From assembly GCF_000227765.1 (NCBI RefSeq), contig NZ_JH165159.1, positions 161,585-225,584 on the forward strand: a stretch of DNA of 64,000 nucleotides. The letters run 5' to 3'. The notes beneath the pieces are model-generated. The model was not told where the DNA came from and did no database searches. It saw only the letters and a list, made by a program, of their open reading frames with translations. Made by a program: the position numbers and the translations under genes. Positions 23,491-31,692 of the stretch are shown here, in pieces; the first letter of the stretch is position 1; each line of letters starts with the position of its first letter. This stretch comes from Neisseria wadsworthii 9715. GTDB lineage: Bacteria > Pseudomonadota > Gammaproteobacteria > Burkholderiales > Neisseriaceae.

Positions 23491-24744
23491 ATGTTTAGTT
23501 TTTTTAAACGCAAGAAAAAACAAGAGCATACCGAGTCGGAAGCCGAGCAGGAACAAAACCTGTCTGAACAAGAAGAAACCTTAAGCGAGCCGGTTCCTGC
23601 TGAAGAGCCGGCCGGACGAAAAGAAGAAACCGTTGTCTTTGTTCAAGAAAAAGAGCAAGAACAAATAGAAAACAAACCCGAGCTGCAAACTTTGCCTGTC
23701 GAACTGGTGCGAGATGCGGTCGAACCGGTTGCTTTGCAGGAAGAGCCCGAAACAGAGCCTGCGGCGCAAGCTCAACCGGTAGAAAAACCGCTTCCGGTTG
23801 CCGCAAAACCGGCTTCCCAACAAGAAGAAAAACTCGGCTGGGCGGCACGCTTGAAAAAAGGCCTCACCAAATCGCGCGACCATATGGCCAAATCACTGGC
23901 CGGTGTGTTCGGCGGCGGCCAGATTGACGAAGATTTATACGAAGAACTGGAAACCGTGTTGCTCACTAGCGATATGGGCATCGAAGCCACCGAATATCTG
24001 ATGGACGACGTGCGCAAACGTGTGTCGCTCAAGGGATTGAAAGACGGCGCCGAGCTGCGCCAGGCTTTGAAAGACGCGATTTACGACCTGCTCAAACCGC
24101 TGGAATCACCTTTGGAAATTCCCGAAGGCAAAGGGCCTTTTGTGATTATGATGGCGGGCATCAACGGCGCGGGCAAAACCACTTCCATCGGAAAATTGGC
24201 GAAATATTTCCAATCACAGGGTAAATCGGTGATTTTGGCTGCGGGCGACACATTCCGCGCCGCCGCCCGCGAGCAGCTGCAGGAATGGGGTGCGCGCAAC
24301 GGCGTAACCGTGATTTCGCAGGCTAAAGGCGATTCTGCCGCCGTGTGTTACGATGCCGTGGAAGCGGCCAAAGCGCGCGGCGTGGATATTGTGCTGGCCG
24401 ACACTGCCGGCCGCCTGCCCACGCAGCTGCATTTGATGGAAGAAATCAAAAAAGTGAAGCGCGTGCTGCAAAAAGCCATGCCTGAGGCGCCGCATGAAAT
24501 CATTGTGGTGTTGGATGCCAATATTGGGCAGAATGCGGTGAACCAAGTGGTGGCGTTTGACGATGCGCTGGGCGTAACCGGCCTGATAGTAACCAAGCTA
24601 GACGGCACGGCGAAAGGCGGCGTGCTGGCCGCTTTGGCTTCCAACCGCCCTATTCCCGTGCGCTATATCGGGGTGGGCGAAAGCATCGACGATTTGCGCC
24701 CGTTTGATGCCAGAGCGTTTGTGGATGCTTTGATCGACGAATAA
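23491..24744 (+). CDS. ftsY: Signal recognition particle receptor FtsY
   Basis: FtsY docks SRP-ribosome complexes at the membrane through its GTPase. The 417-residue protein starts with a basic targeting stretch (MFSFFKRKKK), followed by a long acidic, Glu/Pro/Val-rich A region to about residue 110, then the NG domain: G1 GINGAGKTTSIGKLA, DTFRAAAREQL, DTAGRLPT (G3), TKLDGTAKGG (G4) and a C-terminal GVGESIDDLRPF. AAAGAG precedes the ATG. Confidence 0.97.
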   Translation: MFSFFKRKKKQEHTESEAEQEQNLSEQEETLSEPVPAEEPAGRKEETVVFVQEKEQEQIENKPELQTLPVELVRDAVEPVALQEEPETEPAAQAQPVEKPLPVAAKPASQQEEKLGWAARLKKGLTKSRDHMAKSLAGVFGGGQIDEDLYEELETVLLTSDMGIEATEYLMDDVRKRVSLKGLKDGAELRQALKDAIYDLLKPLESPLEIPEGKGPFVIMMAGINGAGKTTSIGKLAKYFQSQGKSVILAAGDTFRAAAREQLQEWGARNGVTVISQAKGDSAAVCYDAVEAAKARGVDIVLADTAGRLPTQLHLMEEIKKVKRVLQKAMPEAPHEIIVVLDANIGQNAVNQVVAFDDALGVTGLIVTKLDGTAKGGVLAALASNRPIPVRYIGVGESIDDLRPFDARAFVDALIDE

Positions 24745-24761
24745 TTGGGCTTGGATAGTTA

Positions 24762-24797
24762 AAATGCCTGTCTGAAAAAGTTTTCAGACAGGCATTG
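24762..24797. terminator. Inverted DUS pair between convergent ftsY and LysE-type gene
   Basis: DUS copies at 24765-24776 and 24783-24794 form a hairpin with a short loop. Confidence 0.75.
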
Positions 24798-24801
24798 TTT
24801 A

Positions 24802-25413
24802 TTAACGCGCAGCAAACAGCAGCATGGTGCCCAAACCGAACAACGCCACACCGATGAAACGGTTTACATATATTTGTTTGCTCAATAAAGCATTGCGGAT
24901 TATAGGGTTGGCCAACACGATGGCAACGGCGGCAAACCACACGAAATGCGCCAGCGACATAAATGCCCCGTAGCCCACCTGCACCGGCATGGGCGTGGTA
25001 GGCTTGACCACTTGGGTGAATGTGCTCAACACAAACAAAGTGGTTTTGGGGTTGAGCGCATTGGTGGCAAAGCCGGTTTTGAATGCGTCCAAGCGGCTGA
25101 TTTCGCTGTGATTGCCGCTTAAATCGACGTTTACTTTCCGATGGCGGAAAGTTTTGAACCCGATATACATCAAATAAAGCGCGCCTGCTGTTTTAACCAG
25201 GTGGAAGACCGCGGGAAATTTTACCAGTAGCACGCTCACGCCCAGCAAAGTATAGCCAACGTGAATCCAAACGGCGGATGCGATGCCGACCGAAGTCCAT
25301 ACTCCTGCCCGCCGCCCGTAAAGATAACTATTGCGCGTTACCATGGCGAAATCCCCGCCCGGGCTGACAACGGCCAAAATCGTGATGGTGGCAACGGCGA
25401 AAAGTTCGTTCAT
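24802..25413 (-). CDS. LysE/RhtB family amino-acid exporter
   Basis: The 203-residue protein shows the LysE/RhtB pattern: an N-terminal helix followed by SPGGDFAMVTRNSYLYGRRAGVWTSVGIA, a central GALYLMYIGFKTFRH and the later GFATNALNPKTTLFVLS. Six hydrophobic segments are visible. It probably exports amino acids such as threonine or homoserine lactones; the substrate cannot be read. I start at MNELFAVATI, preceded by GAGGTG; the longer open frame is not typical. It diverges from a LysR regulator, a common exporter-regulator pairing. Confidence 0.9.
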   Translation of the reverse strand: MNELFAVATITILAVVSPGGDFAMVTRNSYLYGRRAGVWTSVGIASAVWIHVGYTLLGVSVLLVKFPAVFHLVKTAGALYLMYIGFKTFRHRKVNVDLSGNHSEISRLDAFKTGFATNALNPKTTLFVLSTFTQVVKPTTPMPVQVGYGAFMSLAHFVWFAAVAIVLANPIIRNALLSKQIYVNRFIGVALFGLGTMLLFAAR

Positions 25414-25560
25414 CAAGCACCTCTTTATATGAAAAAATTTCTGATATGATATAGAACAAGCGGCAGGCAGGAATGCCTGCTTTTTGATTAAAATAGCGGA
25501 TATTGTGAACAAAAACCGCTTTCAAAAAAATCGAAATAATGTCGGGTAAGGTGTGAGATT

Positions 25561-26415
25561 TTGGAACATATTAAAAAGCTGCCCTTAAAGGCTTTGAAGT
25601 TTTTCTATTTTGCCGGCCGCTACGGCAGCTTGAGCGAGGCGGCGGAAAGGCTGCATGTAACGCATGGCGCGGTGAGCAAGCAGATGAAAATTTTGGAAGC
25701 GCATTTGGGCACCGCATTGTTTGTGAAACAGGGGAGCAGCCTTGCTTTGTCTGAAGCGGGTAAGCAATTGTATGACTCATGCGGTTATGCTTTTGAAGCG
25801 CTGGAAAACACGGTGCAGAAAATCAGCGGCGGGCGCAAACGGGATTTAACCGTGTCGTGCGAGCCGACTTTGGCGATGAAATGGCTGATTCCTCGTATCG
25901 ACCGTTTTCAGACAGGCATGGATGTGAACGTGGTGATTTTGGCGGCCGGCGGCGAAATAGATTTCGATAAACATCCGGCCGACATTGCCATCCGCCGCAA
26001 CGATTTCCGTTGGTCTGCCGGTTTATATGCGGAAAAACTGATTGATGAGTACATCGGCCCGGTGCATATTCCGGGCGTGAAAAGCCGCAACAGGCTGCAC
26101 ACCCGAACCCGCATGCAGGCATGGGCAAACTGGGAGGCAGCCGCGGGGCAAAGCTTTGATGCGGAGAATGATGTTTTTTTCGAGCATTTTTATTTGTCGA
26201 TACAGGCGGCGATTGCCGGCATGGGTGTAGCGGTTGCGTCTGAGTTGATGGTTGAAGCAGAAATCGGGCAAGGTATTTTGCAGGCGCCTTATGGTTTTGT
26301 GCCCGATGGATCGGCTTATTATGCGCTTTCGCCAGCTGATTTTTCGGCCGATGCCAGAGTGGAACGCCTGGTTGCGTGGCTGAAAGAGGAAATGCGGCAA
26401 ACGCTTGCCCGATAA
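25561..26415 (+). CDS. LysR family transcriptional regulator (GcvA-like)
   Basis: The 284-residue protein has an N-terminal helix-turn-helix (LKALKFFYFAGRYGSLSEAAERLHVTHGAVSKQMKILE) and a C-terminal substrate-binding fold. The likely start is TTG, with AAGGTG nine bases upstream; no in-frame ATG would keep the whole HTH. It diverges from the LysE-type exporter, which it may control in response to the exported compound; this is inference from position. A DUS at 25907-25918 is read in frame as FQTGM. Confidence 0.88.
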   Translation: MEHIKKLPLKALKFFYFAGRYGSLSEAAERLHVTHGAVSKQMKILEAHLGTALFVKQGSSLALSEAGKQLYDSCGYAFEALENTVQKISGGRKRDLTVSCEPTLAMKWLIPRIDRFQTGMDVNVVILAAGGEIDFDKHPADIAIRRNDFRWSAGLYAEKLIDEYIGPVHIPGVKSRNRLHTRTRMQAWANWEAAAGQSFDAENDVFFEHFYLSIQAAIAGMGVAVASELMVEAEIGQGILQAPYGFVPDGSAYYALSPADFSADARVERLVAWLKEEMRQTLAR

Positions 26416-26440
26416 GGGCAAAGCGGCCGGGATGATGAAA

Positions 26441-26474
26441 ATGCCTGTCTGAAAAATGTTTCAGACAGGCATGT
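26441..26474. terminator. Inverted DUS pair between convergent LysR and VOC genes
   Basis: DUS copies at 26442-26453 and 26460-26471 form a hairpin with a six-base loop. Confidence 0.75.
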
Positions 26475-26475
26475 T

Positions 26476-26880
26476 TTATTTATCTTCCAGCCATGCCATG
26501 GCTTCGATTTTGTGGCCGTCCAAATCGCGCACGAAGCAGCCGTAATATTCTTTGCCGTAGTGCGGGCGCGGGCCGGGTGCGCCGTCGTCGGTGGCGCCGG
26601 CGGCAAGGGCGGCTTGGTAGAAAGCGTCCACTTCTTCGGCGGTGGCGGCGAAAAAGGCGATGTGTACGCCGTTTGCGGTTTCTGCTTTTTGGCCGTCGCA
26701 GGGTTTCTGTATCCAGAATTCCGGATAGGCGCGGCCGTAGGCGATGGCTTGGTGTTCGCTCAAATCGAACACGCGGCGGATGTTCAGCGTGGTGAGCACT
26801 CGGTCGTAAAAGGCGACTGCTTCGTCGAAGCGGTTGGTGCCGAGAGAAACGTGGGAGAGGATGCTTGGGTTTTCGTTCAT
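26476..26880 (-). CDS. VOC (glyoxalase/bleomycin-resistance) family protein
   Basis: This 134-residue protein shows the VOC beta-alpha-beta-beta-beta layout: SHVSLGTNRFDEAVAFYDRVL at the start, a VHIAFFAATAEEVDAFYQAALAAGATDDGAPGPRPHYG middle and the terminal YYGCFVRDLDGHKIEAM. Metal-ligand His and Glu positions appear present (H10, H74, E128-type). The substrate is unknown. It follows the AraC-type gene on the same strand, 61 bases downstream, and may be cotranscribed. Confidence 0.88.
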   Translation of the reverse strand: MNENPSILSHVSLGTNRFDEAVAFYDRVLTTLNIRRVFDLSEHQAIAYGRAYPEFWIQKPCDGQKAETANGVHIAFFAATAEEVDAFYQAALAAGATDDGAPGPRPHYGKEYYGCFVRDLDGHKIEAMAWLEDK

Positions 26881-26929
26881 GGTATGTGCTCCTTTGGTTG
26901 GGATGGATTACAAGCTTGCTTTGCCCGTT

Positions 26930-26941
26930 TTCAGACAGGCA
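26930..26941 (-). repeat. Single DUS between AraC-type and VOC genes
   Basis: A full reverse DUS abuts the stop codon of the AraC-type gene. Confidence 0.9.
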
Positions 26942-27796
26942 TTAATCTGCAAGAGGCAGATAGATATTGGTGCGCAATTCGTGCGGTGCAACTTTTTGCC
27001 AGTCGTTGAGGTATTCCTCAAAACACGGGGCGTCACGAACTTGGTAAGAGGTGTTTAAAAGTTCGCTGTAAAACCATGTGTAGGCTTGTTCGAGGTTACT
27101 GTATGGCCCTTGATAAGGGTAAACGGCGTAGCGCCCTCCGGCAATGGTGCCGCTTTGGATGGGCGGATCGAAGCTGTGTTGCGCGGTGTTGAGGAAAACG
27201 GCGGCTTGTGCGCGCAGCTCCTGCTCGGGCGTGCAGGAGGGATCGTTGAAATAAATGCCGAAAAAACGGGCGTCCGGTGCAGGCAGTAGGCCGCGCAGGG
27301 TCAGCAGGCCTTCGATGAGTTCAAAAGATCGGCCGATGCGCATATAGCTGCCGTTGTGCGGAACTAAGGCAATCGGTAAGGGTTCGATGGTGGTGATTTC
27401 TATGGGTGGCCGGTTTGCGGGCGGGTGTGTTGAAAGAGGCTGATGGTGATAAGGTGCGTGCGGTTGCATGCGGTAAGCGCCGGGCGCAAGGCCGTAGGCT
27501 TGGCGGAAGATGCGTTCGAATGATTGCGTGTTGCCGCTGTATCCGCATTCGCGAGCGATTTCGGCTATCGGCTTTTGCGTGCTCACCAAAAGCTCCGCAG
27601 CATAGTGCAGGCGCAGGCGTTTGACGGTTTCGTGCACGGTTTCGCCCATCACGGCGCGGTAAATCCGGTGCCAGTGGTAGGGCGAAAGGCTGACTTCTTC
27701 GGCAACGCGGTTTAGGTTGATATTTTGCCGGAAATGCCGGTGTAGATAATCCAGCGCTTTGGCGAAGCGCGTTTCATTGTATTCGCGGTGGCTCAT
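26942..27796 (-). CDS. AraC family regulator with GyrI-like effector domain
   Basis: The 284-residue protein carries an N-terminal AraC double helix-turn-helix (about residues 8-105: ALDYLHRHFRQNINLNRVAEEVSLSPYHWHRIYRAVMGE and IAEIARECGYSGNTQSFERIFRQAYGLAPGAYR). A GyrI-like small-molecule-binding domain follows (about residues 130-284), as in Rob/SoxS-like multidrug regulators. The ligand is unknown. It lies upstream of a VOC gene, a frequent partner of such regulators. Confidence 0.92.
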   Translation of the reverse strand: MSHREYNETRFAKALDYLHRHFRQNINLNRVAEEVSLSPYHWHRIYRAVMGETVHETVKRLRLHYAAELLVSTQKPIAEIARECGYSGNTQSFERIFRQAYGLAPGAYRMQPHAPYHHQPLSTHPPANRPPIEITTIEPLPIALVPHNGSYMRIGRSFELIEGLLTLRGLLPAPDARFFGIYFNDPSCTPEQELRAQAAVFLNTAQHSFDPPIQSGTIAGGRYAVYPYQGPYSNLEQAYTWFYSELLNTSYQVRDAPCFEEYLNDWQKVAPHELRTNIYLPLAD

Positions 27797-27933
27797 AAGC
27801 GGCTCCTTGTTATTTTAATGACAATAGCTTACATGAAATGGGTGGACGAATCTTGCGGTTTTGCTTTCGGTTTGGATGAAATAAAGTTTGATGCCGAAGA
27901 TGAAAACGGCATGCTTGGCGGCTTAAACAAAAA

Positions 27934-27983
27934 TGCCTGTCTGAATTATTTTCAGACAGGCATAGGTGTGTTTCAGACAGGCA
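27934..27983 (-). repeat. Cluster of three DUS copies after prlC
   Basis: DUS copies at 27934-27945 (plus), 27951-27962 (minus) and 27972-27983 (minus). The first two form a hairpin; the third abuts the prlC stop. This may be a duplicated half-pair. Confidence 0.8.
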
Positions 27984-30029
27984 TTACGCCGCTTCGTCAA
28001 AACCGCTGTGGCGCAGGAGCGCGTCGATTTCCGGCTCGCGGCCGCGGAAGGCTTTGAACGATTCCATTGCGCTGCGGCTGCCGCCCATGGCGAGGATTTC
28101 GTTCCAGAATCTGGCACCGGTGGCTTTGATGTCGTCGCTTTCTTCAAATGCGGCGTAGGCGTCGGCGCTGAGCACTTCGGCCCAAGCGTAGCTGTAATAG
28201 CCTGCAGAGTAGCCGCCTGCGAAAATGTGGCTGAAGCTGTTGGCAAAGCGGTTGAATTCGGGCGGATGCACCACGGCCACTTCTTTGCGCACTTCGTCCA
28301 GCGTTTTCGCCCAGTCGCCCAGTTTGGCGGGATCGTTTTCGCTGTAAATCAGCATGTCAAACAGGCCGAATTCCATTTGGCGCACCATAAACATGCCGCG
28401 TTGGAAGTTTTTGGCGGCCACCATTTTGTCGAACAGCTCGCGCGGCAGCGGCTGGCGGGTTTCTTCGTGTTCTGACATTTGTGCCAACACATCGTATTCC
28501 CACACGAAATTTTCCATAAATTGGCTGGGCAGCTCCACGGCATCCCATTCCACGCCGTTGATGCCCGACACGCCCAATTCATCCACGCGCGTTAGCAAAT
28601 GGTGCAGGCCGTGGCCGGTTTCGTGGAACAAGGTGATGATTTCATCGTGCGACAAGCGGGCTTCTTTGCCGCCTACGGGCGGGGTAAAGTTGCACACTAA
28701 ATAAGCGACCGGTGTTTGCACCCGGCCGGCTTTTTCGGGTGCGATAAAGCGGCGGCGTCCGCGGTAATCGTTCATCCAGGCGCCGCCGCGCTTACCTTCC
28801 CGAGCATACAGGTCGAGATACACGCCGCCGATGATGCCGCCGCCTTTTTCCAGCTCGAAATAGCGCACGTCTTTATGCCAAGTGGGCACGGTTTTTTCAA
28901 TCAGGTTTACGCCGTAAAGTTTTTGGATTTGGGCAAACAGGCCGGCCAGCACTTTGCCGGCAGGGAAGTATTTTTTCACTTCGGTTTCGGAAAACGCGTA
29001 TTTGGCTTGGCGCAGTTTTTCGCTGGCGTAGGTTAAATCCCAAGCTTGCGGGTCGTTGATGCTCAATTGCTCGCGTGCAAAAGCTTGCACTTCGGCCAAA
29101 TCTTTTTCGGCGAAAGGTTTGGCGCGTCGGGACAAATCCCTTATGAAATCAAGTACTTGTTTGGGAGATTCGGCCATTTTGGTAACCAGCGACAATTCGG
29201 CGAAATTGCTGTAACCCAAGAGCTTGGCTTCTTCGAGCGCGATTTCCAGGCGGCGGGTGATATTGGCGGTGTTGTCCCATTCGGCTTTGCCGAATTCGCT
29301 GGCGCGGGTGGTGTAGGCGCGGTAAACGTCGGCGCGTAGTTGGCGGTCGTCGGCGTATTGCATGACGGCGAGATAGTGCGGCATTTGCAGGCCGATTTTG
29401 TAGCCTTCTTTGCCTTCGGCTTGTGCGGCGGCGGCAAACATGGCTTTGGCATCATCGGGAATGCCGCTTAAGCGCTCGTCGTTTTCCAGATAGATGGCAA
29501 ACGCATCGGTCGCATCCAAAACGTTTTGGCTGAATTGGGCGGCCAGCTGCGCGCCTTCGGTTTGCAGCTCGGCAAAACGCGCTTGCTGCTCGGGCGGCAA
29601 TTCGGCACCGCTTAATACGAAGTCGCGTAAGTCGTGCTCCAATTTGGTTTTTTGGGCGGGGTCGAGTTTGTCAAATTCTGCTGATGCGCGAATGGTTTTG
29701 AAACGTTCGTAAAGCTCGATATCTTGGCCGATTTCGGTAAAAAACACGGTAACTTCGGGCATCAGCGCATTGTATTCGGCGCGCAATTCGGGCGTGTCGA
29801 CCACGGCGTTGAGGTGGGCGATTACCCCCCAGATTCTGCCGACGCGTTCGGTAATGTCGGTGAGGCGCTCTACGGTGTTGGCCCAAGTGGTTTCGCTTTG
29901 GGCTTTGACTTCGGCAATTGCGCGGCGGGCTTCTTCCATTGCGTTCTGCATGGCAGGCTTGATGTTTTCGATCTGGATGTCGTTAAAGCGCGGCTCATCG
30001 GCTAGATTCAGTAATACATTGTTTTGCAT
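27984..30029 (-). CDS. prlC: Oligopeptidase A (M3 zinc metallopeptidase)
   Basis: PrlC degrades short peptides, including cleaved signal peptides, in the cytoplasm. The 681-residue protein has normal family length. The zinc motif HETGHGLHHLL (HExxH) is in LFHETGHGLHH, and the third ligand Glu follows in the NGVEWDAVELPSQFMENF region. No signal peptide is seen. It is followed by three DUS copies and is separated from trmO by 170 bases with further DUS copies. Confidence 0.95.
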   Translation of the reverse strand: MQNNVLLNLADEPRFNDIQIENIKPAMQNAMEEARRAIAEVKAQSETTWANTVERLTDITERVGRIWGVIAHLNAVVDTPELRAEYNALMPEVTVFFTEIGQDIELYERFKTIRASAEFDKLDPAQKTKLEHDLRDFVLSGAELPPEQQARFAELQTEGAQLAAQFSQNVLDATDAFAIYLENDERLSGIPDDAKAMFAAAAQAEGKEGYKIGLQMPHYLAVMQYADDRQLRADVYRAYTTRASEFGKAEWDNTANITRRLEIALEEAKLLGYSNFAELSLVTKMAESPKQVLDFIRDLSRRAKPFAEKDLAEVQAFAREQLSINDPQAWDLTYASEKLRQAKYAFSETEVKKYFPAGKVLAGLFAQIQKLYGVNLIEKTVPTWHKDVRYFELEKGGGIIGGVYLDLYAREGKRGGAWMNDYRGRRRFIAPEKAGRVQTPVAYLVCNFTPPVGGKEARLSHDEIITLFHETGHGLHHLLTRVDELGVSGINGVEWDAVELPSQFMENFVWEYDVLAQMSEHEETRQPLPRELFDKMVAAKNFQRGMFMVRQMEFGLFDMLIYSENDPAKLGDWAKTLDEVRKEVAVVHPPEFNRFANSFSHIFAGGYSAGYYSYAWAEVLSADAYAAFEESDDIKATGARFWNEILAMGGSRSAMESFKAFRGREPEIDALLRHSGFDEAA

Positions 30030-30065
30030 AAGGTTCTCACTTTGATGGTAGGCAGGACGAGTGGA

Positions 30066-30077
30066 TGCCTGTCTGAA
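30066..30077 (+). repeat. Single DUS
   Basis: A complete DUS lies in the prlC-trmO gap just upstream of prlC, without a close partner. Confidence 0.9.
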
Positions 30078-30164
30078 AAATATCGTTGTAAACTTAAATG
30101 GGTGTTGGGTAACGAATGGATAAATAAGGGCAAATCGGGAAATTTCCAGCGGGTTTTTACTCCG

Positions 30165-30212
30165 ATGCCTGTCTGAAAAATATTGCCGTATCGGGTTTTT
30201 CAGACAGGCATC
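30165..30212 (-). terminator. Inverted DUS pair overlapping the trmO stop
   Basis: DUS copies at 30166-30177 and 30199-30210. The right copy encodes the last residues MPV and stop of trmO; with the left copy it can form a hairpin with a 21-base loop. Confidence 0.7.
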
Positions 30213-30880
30213 GGCAATACCGACAATATCAATGCCCTGTTTTCATCAATTTGAAACTTCACTTCGCAATCGCCCACGTTCATCACATATACGCGCTCGG
30301 GAATGTTTTGATAAGCCGGGCGCGGGTCTTGCGCGATGCTTTGGCTGATCAGCGAGGCAAACGCTTCAGTAAGATGCTGCCGGCCGCTTGCTTCGTGCCA
30401 AAGGATATCCAGTTGCGGCGGCGCGCCGTCGATAAAACCGGCGGCGGCGTTGGGTTTGGCTTCAACGAAAGGAATGTAAGGCTTGATGTCGATAACCGGA
30501 GTTTCGTCGAGCAAGTCGGCGCCGCTGCACCATAATTTGATGCCGGAATCGGTGGTGATACGTTCGAGTTTGAGTAGGGATAAGCCCAAATGGTTCGGCC
30601 GGTGCGGGCTGCGGGTGGCAAAAACCCCTTTTTTCTGCTTACCGCCGAGGCGCGGCGGGCGAACCAATGGCGCCCAACCTTCGCCGAGCACGCCGTGAAA
30701 AATAAAATGTACCCAAATATAATCAAATGTTTCCAAGCCGCGCACGCAATCGGCCTGAAAACGCTTATCCAGAGAAATGCAGATTTCCGCGGCAGGTACC
30801 AAGCCGGGCTGGCGGGCAATGCCGAATTTTTGTTTGTAGGGCGAGCAAACGGAACCGATGGTTTCTATGGTGTACTGCAT
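30200..30880 (-). CDS. trmO: tRNA (N6-threonylcarbamoyladenosine37-N6)-methyltransferase TrmO
   Basis: TrmO (TsaA/YaeB) adds a methyl group to t6A37 in some tRNAs. The 226-residue protein has IGSVCSPYKQKFGIARQPGLV at the N-terminus, the central GVFATRSPHRPNHLGLSLLKLE and DLLDETPVIDIKPYIP, all strong UPF0066 signatures, plus a C-terminal extension as in E. coli. The ATG giving MQYTIETIGS is chosen; no Shine-Dalgarno is visible and a DnaA-box-like TGTGGATAA abuts it. The open frame extends 13 codons upstream with a TTG. The C-terminal MPV* is written by a DUS. Confidence 0.9.
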   Translation of the reverse strand: MQYTIETIGSVCSPYKQKFGIARQPGLVPAAEICISLDKRFQADCVRGLETFDYIWVHFIFHGVLGEGWAPLVRPPRLGGKQKKGVFATRSPHRPNHLGLSLLKLERITTDSGIKLWCSGADLLDETPVIDIKPYIPFVEAKPNAAAGFIDGAPPQLDILWHEASGRQHLTEAFASLISQSIAQDPRPAYQNIPERVYVMNVGDCEVKFQIDENRALILSVLPMPV

Positions 30881-30935
30881 GTGGATAAGTTTGTTGAAAA
30901 GTTTGTGGAATTGTAGCACGGGGCGCGGCTGCTTT

Positions 30936-30944
30936 TGTTATAAT
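30936..30944 (+). promoter_or_regulatory. Extended -10 promoter for the nicotinamidase-like gene
   Basis: TG-T-TATAAT, an extended -10 box, ends 32 bases before the ATG. No good -35 is seen, as is usual for this promoter type. Confidence 0.5.
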
Positions 30945-30976
30945 GTGCGGGTTTCAACGGTTTGGCGGGACAGCAG

Positions 30977-31615
30977 ATGATTGTTTCAATTGATGTGGAT
31001 GCGCAAAAAACCTTTACACCGCTTTGCCCGCAGGAGCTTCCTGTTGCAGAAGGCGATAAAATTGTGGATGAATTGAACGCGCAGGCTGCATTGGCCGATT
31101 TGCGGGTGATGACCAAAGATGCCCACAGCCCGGCTGCCCGATGGCTTGTGGATAATTCTGTGGATATGTTGAAACCCACAGGTCTGAAAAATGCCGATTT
31201 AACTTGGGTGGCTCATGCGATGGTGGGCACCGAAGGTTTCGAGCTGCTTGACGGCCTGCCGGATTTGAACGGTTATGACTATTGCGTGTGGAAAGGCGTT
31301 GACCCGCAGCTTCATCCTTATGGTGCATGTTTTCATGATATTGAAGAGCGTTTAAGCACGGGTTTAATCGAATGGTTAACTTTGCAAAACACCAATACTG
31401 TAATTGTTGGCGGATTAGCTACGGATTATTGTGTGAAAACCACGGTGTTGCAGCTGCTTAAAGGCAGAAAATGGCGCGTAATCGTTAATGCAGCGGCTTG
31501 CAGAGGCATTGCACCGGAAACCGTAGAAGCCGCCTGGCAGGAAATGAAAGCCCAAGGTGCGGTGGTGTTGGAAAATGCTGAATCAATAGAAAAATATTTA
31601 AAATCAATTGCTTGA
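30977..31615 (+). CDS. Nicotinamidase-like cysteine hydrolase (isochorismatase family)
   Basis: The 212-residue protein has the triad of this family: the Asp in IDVDAQKTFTP (about residue 6), a central Lys, and the Cys in GGLATDYCVKTTVLQLL. The TDYCV/LDYCV pattern is typical of PncA nicotinamidases, which release nicotinic acid for NAD salvage. The central region WKGVDPQLHPYGACFHD fits metal and substrate binding. I start at ATG giving MIVSIDVDAQ, 15 bases after a possible TTG. It diverges from trmO. Confidence 0.82.
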   Translation: MIVSIDVDAQKTFTPLCPQELPVAEGDKIVDELNAQAALADLRVMTKDAHSPAARWLVDNSVDMLKPTGLKNADLTWVAHAMVGTEGFELLDGLPDLNGYDYCVWKGVDPQLHPYGACFHDIEERLSTGLIEWLTLQNTNTVIVGGLATDYCVKTTVLQLLKGRKWRVIVNAAACRGIAPETVEAAWQEMKAQGAVVLENAESIEKYLKSIA

Positions 31616-31651
31616 ATATATTTCACGTGAAACAGGACATGCTTGAAAGTT

Positions 31652-31663
31652 TTCAGACAGGCA
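31652..31663 (-). repeat. Single DUS upstream of waaC
   Basis: A full reverse DUS in the 77-base gap between the nicotinamidase-like gene and waaC. Confidence 0.9.
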
Positions 31664-31692
31664 TTGTATTGCAAGGTTGAGGAGTCTTGAAA

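Noticed and set aside
27788-28057. 89-codon frame between the AraC-type gene and prlC
   Set aside because: It crosses three DUS copies and enters prlC antisense; no coding character or ribosome-binding site.
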